Shown one piece after another: positions 1 to 10,500 of a stretch of 40,950 nucleotides of DNA; positions within the stretch are counted from its first letter, which is position 1, and each line of letters begins with the position of its first letter. The stretch is taken from assembly GCF_018918055.1 (NCBI RefSeq), contig NZ_JAHLPS010000116.1, positions 1 through 40,950 on the forward strand. Reading direction: 5' to 3'. A program made the translations under genes and the position numbers. This DNA comes from Caproiciproducens sp. MSJ-32. Lineage in GTDB: Bacteria; Bacillota; Clostridia; Clostridiales; Clostridiaceae. A model generated the notes under the pieces. That model ran no database searches, had not been told where the DNA came from, and saw only the letters and a list, made by a program, of their open reading frames with translations.

Positions 1-50
1 CATTTCTCAAATATTTCTATTTCTTTTTCTGTAAATAATTTTTTGCTCAT
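1..50 (-). CDS. 5' end of a truncated gene, possibly IS3-type transposase/HTH protein
   Basis: Only the first 16 codons lie in the window. The start is ATG at 50-48, and an AGGAGA ribosome-binding site sits about 8 nt upstream. The visible peptide begins MSKKLFTEKEIEIFEK. This resembles the N-terminus of clostridial helix-turn-helix proteins that accompany IS3-like elements, but that is recollection rather than proof. Nothing about domains or completeness can be said from this fragment. Confidence 0.45.
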   Translation of the reverse strand, partial: MSKKLFTEKEIEIFEK

Positions 51-87
51 TACATTCTTCTCCTAATGATATTTATTTTATTATACA

Positions 88-139
88 TAAAAATACCCTA
101 TGGCATAGACTTTTTTTAAATTGTCTATTCCATAGGGTA
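88..139 (-). terminator. Terminator of the amino-acid ABC transporter operon
   Basis: A 17-bp inverted repeat with one mismatch (94-110 and 123-139, arms reading taccctatggcatagac) encloses a 12-nt T/A loop. On the minus strand it is followed by a T-rich run (TTTTTATG). It lies about 60 bp past the stop of the ATPase gene, the last gene of that operon. Confidence 0.8.
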
Positions 140-200
140 CATTTTACATTTTATAAACTGATGGTTTTTTATTTTTAATATAAAGTTTTATTAATAAATT

Positions 201-923
201 CTAAAGAACTTTTGATAAAAAGTCTATTGTTCTTTGATGTTTTGGATTCCCAAATATTTCTTCTGGAGTTCCCTGTTCTACTATATTTCCTCCATCCATA
301 AATATTATTCTATCCCCAACTTCTCTAGCAAAGCCCATTTCGTGAGTAACTACAACCATGGTCATTCCTTCTTTTGCTAAATCCTTCATAACATTTAAAA
401 CTTCTCCAACCATTTCTGGATCTAGGGCAGATGTTGGTTCGTCAAATAATAAAACTTCTGGTTCCATGGCTAAAGCTCTTGCTATTGCAATTCTTTGCTT
501 TTGTCCCCCTGACAATGAAGCTGGATAAGCATTTGCCTTATCTAAAAGTCCAACCTTCTTTAATAACTCTTTAGCCTTTTCTTCAGCTTTTTCTTTTGAA
601 ACTCCCTTTACTGTAATTGGTGCAATAGTTATGTTTTCTACTACAGTTTTATGTGGGAATAAGTTAAATTGTTGAAAAACCATTCCCATTTTTTCTCTTA
701 CTTTATTTATATCTGTCTTTTTATCGGTAATATCCTGCCCCTTAAAAAGAATGTGTCCCTTTGTAGGTTCTTCTAATAAATTTAGGCATCTTAAAAAGGT
801 ACTTTTTCCTGAGCCTGAAGGTCCAATTACAACTACAACTTCACCTTGTTTAATTTCTTCATTAATTCCTTTTAAAACTTCATTTTCACCAAAATATTTG
901 TGTAAATCATTAACGTGAATCAC
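201..923 (-). CDS. Polar amino-acid ABC transporter, ATP-binding subunit
   Basis: This is the cytoplasmic ATPase that powers uptake of a polar amino acid. The 240-residue length is standard for the GlnQ/HisP/ArtP family. Visible motifs are Walker [10 protein letters not shown] (residues 34-42), the Q-loop in [11 protein letters not shown], the ABC signature LSGGQ, Walker B LLFDEP, and the switch histidine in VVTHEMGFA. The start codon overlaps the end of the permease gene by 14 bp, so the two are translationally coupled. The substrate cannot be read from the ATPase. Glutamine, arginine, cystine or histidine are all possible. The gene ends before a strong minus-strand terminator. Confidence 0.95.
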   Translation of the reverse strand: MIHVNDLHKYFGENEVLKGINEEIKQGEVVVVIGPSGSGKSTFLRCLNLLEEPTKGHILFKGQDITDKKTDINKVREKMGMVFQQFNLFPHKTVVENITIAPITVKGVSKEKAEEKAKELLKKVGLLDKANAYPASLSGGQKQRIAIARALAMEPEVLLFDEPTSALDPEMVGEVLNVMKDLAKEGMTMVVVTHEMGFAREVGDRIIFMDGGNIVEQGTPEEIFGNPKHQRTIDFLSKVL

Positions 924-1599
924 TTACCTTCATTCTCCTTTCTACCCAATTTAATAATCTGCCTAAACTAAATGTTATCACAAAATAGAAGGCAGCTGCT
1001 ATTATTAATGGTTCTAAACCTCTATAAGTATTTCCTCTTACAACATTAGCTGCATACATAAGCTCTCCAACTCCTATGGAAGAAGCAATTGAAGATTCCT
1101 TTATTACAGTAACAAATTCATTACCTATAGCTGGAAGAATATTTTTTACAGCTTGAGGAATTATTATTAATCTCATAGCCTTAACTTGAGTCATTCCTAA
1201 ACTTCTTGCTGCTTCTAATTGTCCCTTATCTACAGCATCTATTCCACCTCTTATTATTTCTGAAACATAAGCCGCTGAATTTAAAGACACTGCAATTATT
1301 CCAGCTGTTAAAGCTTCTACATTTATTCCTAAAAGCTGGTCAAAAGCAACATAAGCAATCATAACTTGAAGAAGCATAGGAGTTCCCCTTATTATTTCTA
1401 TATAAGCTGTTGCAATTACTCTAAAAATATATATCTTCCATATACGTAAGTTTGATCTCTTCATAAAGCATAATAATGCACCAAAAAGAACACCAAAAAA
1501 TACTGATATAAATGACATAAGGATTGTCCACTTAATACCATTTATAAAATAGGGCATACTATCTGCCACAAAACTAAAATCTAAATTCAAATTTTCCAC
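910..1599 (-). CDS. Polar amino-acid ABC transporter, permease subunit
   Basis: This is the integral membrane subunit of the importer, 229 residues, HisM/GlnP family. The N-terminal segment [20 protein letters not shown] starts the first membrane helix. The typical family block runs through [13 protein letters not shown]. The EAA loop that contacts the ATPase is [20 protein letters not shown] followed by PQA. Later helices end at a basic C-terminus. The gene overlaps the ATPase gene by 14 bp. It lies 235 bp downstream of a binding-protein gene on the same strand, from which it is probably read. Confidence 0.95.
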   Translation of the reverse strand: MENLNLDFSFVADSMPYFINGIKWTILMSFISVFFGVLFGALLCFMKRSNLRIWKIYIFRVIATAYIEIIRGTPMLLQVMIAYVAFDQLLGINVEALTAGIIAVSLNSAAYVSEIIRGGIDAVDKGQLEAARSLGMTQVKAMRLIIIPQAVKNILPAIGNEFVTVIKESSIASSIGVGELMYAANVVRGNTYRGLEPLIIAAAFYFVITFSLGRLLNWVERRMKVSDSR

Positions 1600-1604
1600 C
1601 CCTT

Positions 1605-1832
1605 ATATTCAGTTCACAGTTAAAAGTGCCTAATGCACAATTAGGAAAGAAAGCACTATGTAGCTTCTAATTTACAATTAACAAAGGACAATGGACAATT
1701 CAGGATTAAACTGCTTCATAGTTTCTTTAATTCAAATTATTTATAAATTCTTAAGAAACTAATAAGTTTTCATAATTCCACTTAAACAGAATTATATCCT
1801 TAATTGTCCATTATTGCCTATCCATTGTGTAT
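1605..1832. repeat. Intergenic degenerate heptamer-repeat segment
   Basis: This 230-bp gap holds two short arrays of 7-nt units. The first is ACAATTA-ACAAAGG-ACAATGG-ACAATTC (1674-1701). The second is TTGTCCA-TTATTGC-CTATCCA-TTGTGTA (1804-1831), which is roughly the reverse complement of the first. An AGTTCAC unit also occurs near 1612. The two arrays could pair into a long imperfect stem. No open reading frame with a ribosome-binding site is seen here. Confidence 0.5.
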
Positions 1833-1834
1833 TT

Positions 1835-2653
1835 TTACTCACTTATGCCTTCTGCTAATTTATTTGCATCTACTATAAATTGATCTAAAAGACCTTCATC
1901 TTGTATTCTCTTAATTGTTGCATTAACAGCTTCTAATAACTTTGGTGAGTTTTTCTTTAAGGCAATTGCAGAACCGCCTGCTTCATCTTTAATAGTTTCT
2001 TCAATAATAGCTAATTCAGGATTATTTTTAACTATCATTTCTGCAACTGGCAGCTCACAAACTAAAGCTTCAATTTTTTCTCCCTTTAAGGATACAACTA
2101 AGTCATTAACATTTGACAATAATTGCATTTCAACATTTTCAATAGTTTCTGCAGCTAAATCTGCTTGAATTGAGCCCATTTGAGCCCCTACTTTTTTTCC
2201 ATTTAAATCTGCAAAAGATTTATATTTTTCAAGATCCTTAGCTCTTACTATTGCTCCATGTTCTGCTGTATAGTAAATATCAGAAAAATCTACAGCCTTC
2301 TTTCTTTCCTCATCCGGGCTCATACCTGATATTACTAAATCAATTTTATTGTTTGGCAGAGCAGATATTAAAGTGTCAAACTTCATATCCATTATTTCAA
2401 GTTCCACTCCAAGGTCCTTTGCAATTTCCTTAGCTATATCTACATCAAAGCCTACTATTTTATCTTCTCCATTTTCCATTATGTGAAACTCATATGGTGC
2501 GTAATCTGCACTTAGTCCTACAACTAAAGTTCCTCTTTCTTTAATTTCATCTAGTTTATCGCCTTCTGCCTTAGCACCACATCCTATTAGAGCAAAACTC
2601 ATTAGTCCTGCCATTGCTGTTGCTAATATTTTCTTTATATATTTATTTTTCAT
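1835..2653 (-). CDS. Amino-acid ABC transporter substrate-binding lipoprotein (copy 1)
   Basis: This is the extracellular, membrane-anchored receptor of the importer encoded just downstream. It has 272 residues and belongs to the SBP_bac_3 family. The lipoprotein signal peptide runs MKNKYIKKILATAMAGLMSF with lipobox ALIGC, so Cys25 should be lipidated after cleavage. The body shows the family blocks VGLSADYAPYEF, GFDVDIAKEIAKDLGV and GKKVGAQMGSIQADL. It has the same length as the next upstream gene and is clearly homologous throughout, so it is a tandem duplicate. It carries its own promoter (2695-2723) and an AAGGGGG ribosome-binding site. Ligand specificity is unknown. Confidence 0.95.
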   Translation of the reverse strand: MKNKYIKKILATAMAGLMSFALIGCGAKAEGDKLDEIKERGTLVVGLSADYAPYEFHIMENGEDKIVGFDVDIAKEIAKDLGVELEIMDMKFDTLISALPNNKIDLVISGMSPDEERKKAVDFSDIYYTAEHGAIVRAKDLEKYKSFADLNGKKVGAQMGSIQADLAAETIENVEMQLLSNVNDLVVSLKGEKIEALVCELPVAEMIVKNNPELAIIEETIKDEAGGSAIALKKNSPKLLEAVNATIKRIQDEGLLDQFIVDANKLAEGISE

Positions 2654-2694
2654 TATTTTTCCCCCTTGAGAATTTTCCTAAAATTAATAAATTG

Positions 2695-2723
2695 ATTATA
2701 CATCTGAATTTATAATTATGCAA
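2695..2723 (-). promoter_or_regulatory. Sigma-A promoter of binding-protein copy 1
   Basis: On the minus strand there is TTGCAT (2718-2723), a 17-bp spacer and TATAAT (2695-2700). The block CTTGCATAATTATA is shared exactly with the promoter of the upstream paralogue, so the regulatory site was duplicated with the gene or is under selection. Confidence 0.8.
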
Positions 2724-2777
2724 GTATTTTTTATATTTTTACATATTTTATTGATTTCATAGGTTTTACATAAAAAA

Positions 2778-2818
2778 TTATGCATATTCTTATGCATAAA
2801 TATATTTTTATGCATAAA
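2778..2818. promoter_or_regulatory. Triple ATGCATA motif upstream of promoter (possible operator)
   Basis: The palindrome-containing word ATGCATA occurs three times, at 2780, 2792 and 2810. The cluster is about 60-95 bp upstream of the -35 box of binding-protein copy 1. Spacing is 12 and 18 bp. The arrangement resembles clustered repressor half-sites. ARG boxes (ArgR) have a comparable A/T-centred layout, but assigning ArgR is inference. Confidence 0.45.
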
Positions 2819-2869
2819 TCAAATTTTATTTTTATAAATATAGTTTCTCCTATATAAACTATTTAATTC

Positions 2870-2899
2870 AAAAAGAAGAGCATTACTACTCTTCCTTTT
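2870..2899 (-). terminator. Terminator of binding-protein copy 2
   Basis: Arms AAAAGGAAGAG and CTCTTCTTTT, read on the minus strand, enclose an 8-nt loop. They lie 15 bp after the stop of the upstream binding-protein gene and run into a T-rich tail. This separates the two paralogous transcripts. Confidence 0.75.
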
Positions 2900-2914
2900 A
2901 TACTTTATTTTCTA

Positions 2915-3733
2915 TTATTCCTTAAGACTTGCTGCTAATTTATTGGCATTCTTCATAAATTTATCCATAAGTCCTTCATCTTGTAATTTTTTTATTGTTG
3001 AGTTAACTGATTCTAATAGTTTTGGTGAATTTTTCTTTACTGCTATAGCTACTCCTTCATCAGAAAAATCTATCTTATAATCTGATTTAGCTAATTCAGG
3101 ATTATTTTCAACAGCCATATCAGCAACTACTTCTTCTACAACTAAAGCTTCTATCTTTTTTGATTTTAAACTTAAAATTAAGTCATTAACATCATTTAAT
3201 AGCTGTATATCTGCATCTTCAATATTTTCTGCTACTATGTCTGCTTGGATTGAGCCTAATTGTGCACCAACTTTTTGCCCCTTTAAAGCTTCAAAACTAT
3301 TATATTTTTGAGCATCTTCAGCTCTTACCAGCATTGCCTGACCTGCTACATAATAGATATCAGAAAAATCTACTGATTTCTTTCTTTCTTCAGTTGGAGT
3401 CATACCAGATATTATTAAGTCTATCTTATCAGTTGTAAGAGCTGATAATAAGGAATCGAACTTCATATCTTTAATTTCAAGTTCTACCCCTAGGTCCTTT
3501 GCAATTTCTTCTGCTATGCTGATATCGAAGCCGACTATCTTATCTTCACCATTTTCCATCATATGAAATTCAAATGGTGCATATCCCGCATTAAGACCTA
3601 CTACTATTTTTCCTTTTTCCTTAATCTCATCAAATTTATCTCCTTCTGCTTTAGCTCCACATCCTATTAAGCCAAAGCTAATTACTCCTGCCATTGCTAT
3701 TGCTAATGCACTTTTTATTATACCTTTTTTCAT
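2915..3733 (-). CDS. Amino-acid ABC transporter substrate-binding lipoprotein (copy 2)
   Basis: This is a paralogue of the adjacent 1835-2653 gene, also 272 residues and SBP_bac_3 family. The signal peptide ends at the lipobox GLIGC, with Cys25 as the lipidation site. Conserved blocks include VGLNAGYAPFEF, GFDISIAEEIAKDLGV and GQKVGAQLGSIQADI. It diverges from copy 1 mainly in the C-terminal lobe (for example VVEEVVADMAVENNPELAKS), so the two may differ in ligand or affinity. The ribosome-binding site is GGGGGG. It has its own promoter (3766-3795) and terminator (2870-2899), so expression can be independent of the permease-ATPase pair. Confidence 0.95.
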   Translation of the reverse strand: MKKGIIKSALAIAMAGVISFGLIGCGAKAEGDKFDEIKEKGKIVVGLNAGYAPFEFHMMENGEDKIVGFDISIAEEIAKDLGVELEIKDMKFDSLLSALTTDKIDLIISGMTPTEERKKSVDFSDIYYVAGQAMLVRAEDAQKYNSFEALKGQKVGAQLGSIQADIVAENIEDADIQLLNDVNDLILSLKSKKIEALVVEEVVADMAVENNPELAKSDYKIDFSDEGVAIAVKKNSPKLLESVNSTIKKLQDEGLMDKFMKNANKLAASLKE

Positions 3734-3765
3734 ATTTGTCCCCCCAAAATTTATTTGTTGGTATA

Positions 3766-3795
3766 ATTATACACATATATCTTATAATTATGCAA
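3766..3795 (-). promoter_or_regulatory. Sigma-A promoter of binding-protein copy 2
   Basis: On the minus strand there is TTGCAT (3790-3795), an 18-bp spacer and TATAAT (3766-3771). The surrounding word CTTGCATAATTATA is identical to that at copy 1. Confidence 0.8.
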
Positions 3796-4005
3796 GTGTT
3801 TTTTATAAATTTCTTTATTTTTTATTAATTTTCCTTATCTCCTCTCATATTTCAATGTATATTTATAATCCCTATACTAGTATTTTTGTTTTGTATTTTA
3901 TTATTAACTAATAATTATACAAACAAATTTATAGTTTCAATTTTTATCTAGAAACATATATTATTAGTAGTTTTTATTAATGATTAATACTTAGGAGTGA
4001 TAAAT

Positions 4006-5100
4006 TTGAAATACAAAAAAGAAAGACATCTTTTCCCAGGAGGTAATACTTCTAAAGGCTTTCATTCTTTTTATGATTATATTCTCCCTCAACAGGAAGC
4101 AAATAGGATTTTATGTATGAAAGGCGGCCCTGGTACTGGAAAATCTACTTTAATGAAAAAGGTAGCTAAAGTCTTTATAGACAAGGGCTATTCTTTGGAA
4201 TATCACCACTGTTCTTCTGATGATAAGTCTCTAGACGCTATAGTAATAAAGGAATTAAAACTGGCTATTTTAGATGGTACAAAACCTCATATGGTTGATC
4301 CAAAAAATCCTGGTGCTGTTGATGAGATCCTCAACATGGGAATAGCATTAGATAATGAAGCTCTTTCTTTAAATAAGAAAGAAATTATGGAAATCCAAAG
4401 TATAAAAAGCACCAATTTTAATAGAGCTTATAACTTTTTAGCCTCTGCTAAATCTATCCATGAAGACTGGAGCCGATTAAATTCAAAAGCTTTAATTCCA
4501 AGTAAAAGTTCTACAATAACTGAAAGCTTAATTTCTGAAATATTTAGCGGAAATAGTAAGTTTGGTTATGGTAATGAAAGGCACTTATTTGCAACAGCTT
4601 ATACACCTAACGGAGTAATTACTTATGCTAAAGGATTAACAGAAAACTTTAATAAAAAGTATATTTTAAAAGGCGGTCCTGGCTTTGGTAAATCTACTAT
4701 ATTAAAAGATATAGGCAAACTTGCTCAAAGGAAAGGCTACTTCGTTGAATACTTCCATGATCCATTTATTCCAACCAGATTGGAACATATCCTTATTCCT
4801 GAAATATCAACCTGTATTTTAACAGAAAATGAAATCAGCCAATGCTCTTTTGAAGGAAAAGTCTATAATATGGAAGACTTCTGCGATAGTTCTATTATTT
4901 CCAATTTAAAATCAGAAATAGAATACGATAAAAATATTTTCTATGAATTGACAAATAAAGCAATAGAACTTATTAATTTAGCCCATAAGGTTCATGCTGA
5001 ATTAGAAACTTATTATGTAAAAGCTATAGATTTTTCTATATTAGATAAAATTTATAATGAAGTCATTGAAAAATTTGAAAAATATGAAATTAATAATTAA
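4006..5100 (+). CDS. Twin P-loop ATP-binding protein of unknown function
   Basis: The protein has two P-loop domains in one chain. The first Walker A is GGPGTGKST (around residue 40) and the second is GGPGFGKST (around residue 225). The two halves both open with a similar stretch (KKERHLFPGGNT and GNERHLFATAYT), so this looks like an internally duplicated NTPase. It matches a Firmicutes family known to me only as an uncharacterised ATPase. There is no signal peptide or membrane helix. TTG at 4006 is preferred over GTG at 3997, because AGGAG (3993-3997) overlaps the GTG but stands 8 nt before the TTG. It is monocistronic, divergent from the ABC genes, and has its own terminator. Confidence 0.8.
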   Translation: MKYKKERHLFPGGNTSKGFHSFYDYILPQQEANRILCMKGGPGTGKSTLMKKVAKVFIDKGYSLEYHHCSSDDKSLDAIVIKELKLAILDGTKPHMVDPKNPGAVDEILNMGIALDNEALSLNKKEIMEIQSIKSTNFNRAYNFLASAKSIHEDWSRLNSKALIPSKSSTITESLISEIFSGNSKFGYGNERHLFATAYTPNGVITYAKGLTENFNKKYILKGGPGFGKSTILKDIGKLAQRKGYFVEYFHDPFIPTRLEHILIPEISTCILTENEISQCSFEGKVYNMEDFCDSSIISNLKSEIEYDKNIFYELTNKAIELINLAHKVHAELETYYVKAIDFSILDKIYNEVIEKFEKYEINN

Positions 5101-5130
5101 TAAATCCAAATAAGTTCAACCTACAAATAT

Positions 5131-5166
5131 AAAGGGAAAAGATATAAAAATCTTTTCCCTTTTTTA
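5131..5166 (+). terminator. Terminator of the twin P-loop gene
   Basis: A perfect stem AAAGGGAAAAGAT / ATCTTTTCCCTTT with a short A-rich loop is followed by T residues. It lies 31 bp after the stop codon. Confidence 0.9.
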
Positions 5167-5273
5167 ATATTTATAAAGAAGTGGTTTAATAATACATTAT
5201 ATTATATTCATCAATATTTATTATGCTACAAAATTTGAATATGAGGAAATTTTGAAATTAAAGCAGCTTCCCT

Positions 5274-7590
<2,317 letters not shown>

Positions 7591-7597
7591 TACTTTC

Positions 7598-10500
7598 TTA
7601 AACTAATTCTAGTTTTGCAAAAGACAGCATTAGCGTCTTTATTCCTTGCTTGTCAAAAGCTATTGTAAGTTTTTTATCGTCGCCTACATTTACTGATGAA
7701 ACTATTGTTCCTACTCCAAATTTGCTGTGTCTTACCTTTCTTCCTAAAGTAAATTCTCCAGCATTATCTACTGTTTTATTTTCTTGTTTAGTACTGTTTT
7801 CGTTATTTGAAATTAAACCATGAGGATTATTATATCTTTCTCTAGCAAACATTACTGGTCTTTTTTCTTTATTTTCAGGGTTCCCAGAAACATATTCTTT
7901 TAAACTTGGTGCAATTTCATTTATAAAATCTGATTGAGCATAAGCAACTGTTCTACCAAATTGCTTTCTTACTTCTGCTGAAGTCATAAATAATTGTTCT
8001 TTAGCTCTTGTTATTCCAACATAGCAAAGTCTTCTCGATTCTTCCATTTCTGCTTCACTATTAAAGGAAGCAACTCCTGGAAATATTCCATTTTCCATTC
8101 CCACCATAAATACAACCGGGAACTCTAATCCCTTAGCGCTATGAACTGTCATTAATACTACTGAATCTTCTTCCTCATCTAACTTATCTGTATCCTGAAC
8201 TAACGAAACTTCTTCTAAATATGCTGAAAGGCTCTTATCTTCGCTCCTTCTTTCAAAGTCAACAGCATCAGATACTAATTCTTTTAAATTTTCTATTCTG
8301 CTCTTATCTTCTATTTCACCAGACTTTTCAAGTTCTGTAAGGTATCCTGTATCTTTTAGAATTGTTTCTATTAGATTTGATACTGGTATTACTTCACTTA
8401 AATCCATAAAATTTTCCATAAGCTCTACAAACTTTTCTATTCCAGAACAGTTTCTTGCTGTAAGAGTTGGAATGGTTCTAACAGTAGTTAAAGCATCCCA
8501 AAGAGATATATCAAATTCTTCTGCAAAATCTAATACTTTATTTACTGTTGCATCTCCAATTCCTCTTTTAGGAACATTAATAATTCTTCTTAAAGATATA
8601 CTATCATTTGGATTTACCAAAACCTTAAGGTAAGATAAAAGATCTTTTATTTCTTTTCTATCATAGAATTTTGTTCCACCAACTATTTTATAAGGAATAG
8701 TTTTTCTTCTTAAACTTTCTTCAAATATACGAGACTGAGCATTAGTTCTGTAAAGAATAGCAAAATCACTATATCTCTTATTCTCTTCTTCCTTAATTTT
8801 CTTTATTTGAGAAGCTACAAAATCACCTTCATCATTATCTGAAAAAGCCCTATATATTTTTATTTTGCTTCCCTCTTCTTGTTCAGTTCTTAAAAGCTTA
8901 CTTTTTCTATTTGCATTATTAACAATAACTTCATTAGCCGCTTTTAAAATATTACCCTTTGATCTATAGTTCTGCTCTAATTTTATCACCTTAGCATCTG
9001 GATAGTCCTTTTCAAAATCAAGGATATTTCTAATATCTGCTCCTCTCCATTGATAAATACAGTTGTGAACAACAATATCATTAGCAATATAGTTTCTTGC
9101 GTAATCAATATTTAAATCATAAACATATCCATAATAATTTTCTCTCTCAACAGATACTATCTTATCTTCAACAATTTTTTCTCCGTCAAAAACTGCTAAT
9201 GATATACCCTCTCTTAAACTTCCAAGGGGCATAAACTTAAATGTATTATTTTCTGTAAGTTTTGCCTTTCTAACTATTTCATAATCCTCTTCTAGCTTAG
9301 CTATGCTTCTAGCAAATTCCTCAGCATCATCATATAAAGCGCGTTCTGTTTCAACTCTAAATGTACTTCTTTTTCCATTCCTAACATTAAAGCCTTCATT
9401 AATAAGTTTCTCTTTACTCTCATCTCCCGAGGAATTTAATCCTATTCTATGACTAAATAAACCTATTTCTTGAGATTTTATTCCTCCAAAGAAGCTTACA
9501 TTAATATATTTTCTAACAGTTTTCCCTCTAATTACAGCTGAACTTAAATGATGCGGATAATTATTGTATAAATACTCATCCTCCATTAATTTATCTGCTG
9601 CTGAATAAGTATCTATTTCATTAAACAGTTTGTTTATTTGCTCTTGAGTTAATGTTAAATGCCTTCCCCTGCTATTAAATACTAGCTTAGGAATTCCATA
9701 TTTAACTGAAAAATACTCTTCATAATATGTAGCTTCTGATTTACTATCACATACTTTAAGTATCCACATCTTGTCAGCCTGTTCACCATTTAATCTAACT
9801 GTTAATCCACTTGCACTAGTACCTTTTCTGCTTTTAATTGATGAAGTTTGCCCAATTCTATATCCAAATCCATTCTTATACATTAAATACACATAATATT
9901 TATCATCTAATACCATTAATCTTGCAAAAGTAATATGATTTGGTGTTCCTATAATAACTTTTCCGCTTTCAGTTGTTACTTTTATTACTTCACCATTATA
10001 TTCTCTCTTGGAAATATCTTTTATAGGCATAAAATTAGTCCAACCATTACCAGCTGCTACATTTACTTTTTCATTTCCTTGTAAATCTTCTATCTTAACC
10101 TTACCATTTTCAGTTTCAACTAAAGTTCCTTCTATTAAACATTGATCATCATCGCCCACGACACAGATATTCTTATATTTATCAGCAAGTAATCTTACTA
10201 ATTCATATTGAATCCTGTTTGTATCCTGATATTCGTCTACCATAATATATTGGAACTTTCTTTGATAAAATTCTAGTGTTTCCTTATCCTTCTTAAATAA
10301 TTCAACAGTTTTAAAGATTAAGTCATCAAAATCTAAGGCGTTATTTTCCTTTAGCTTTTTTTGATACATTTCATAAACTTGGGCTATCTTCTTTCCTTTA
10401 AAGTCATTTTCATTTTCTCTCATAAAGGCATTTGGACTTATCATATTGTCTTTAGCTGTACCAATTTTGCTTAATATTTCCCTATCAGTAAGGTCCTTAT

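Noticed and set aside
88-139. Terminal inverted repeat of an insertion sequence
   Set aside because: The repeat is a compact hairpin followed by a T-run at the end of an operon, and there is no target-site duplication or second copy in the window.
1600-3996. T-box or other amino-acid riboswitch upstream of the ABC transporter genes
   Set aside because: No T-box core sequence or specifier-stem layout was seen in the three leader regions.
9062-10141. LAGLIDADG endonuclease in the intein
   Set aside because: No LAGLIDADG-like repeats were found. The central motifs fit GIY-YIG better.
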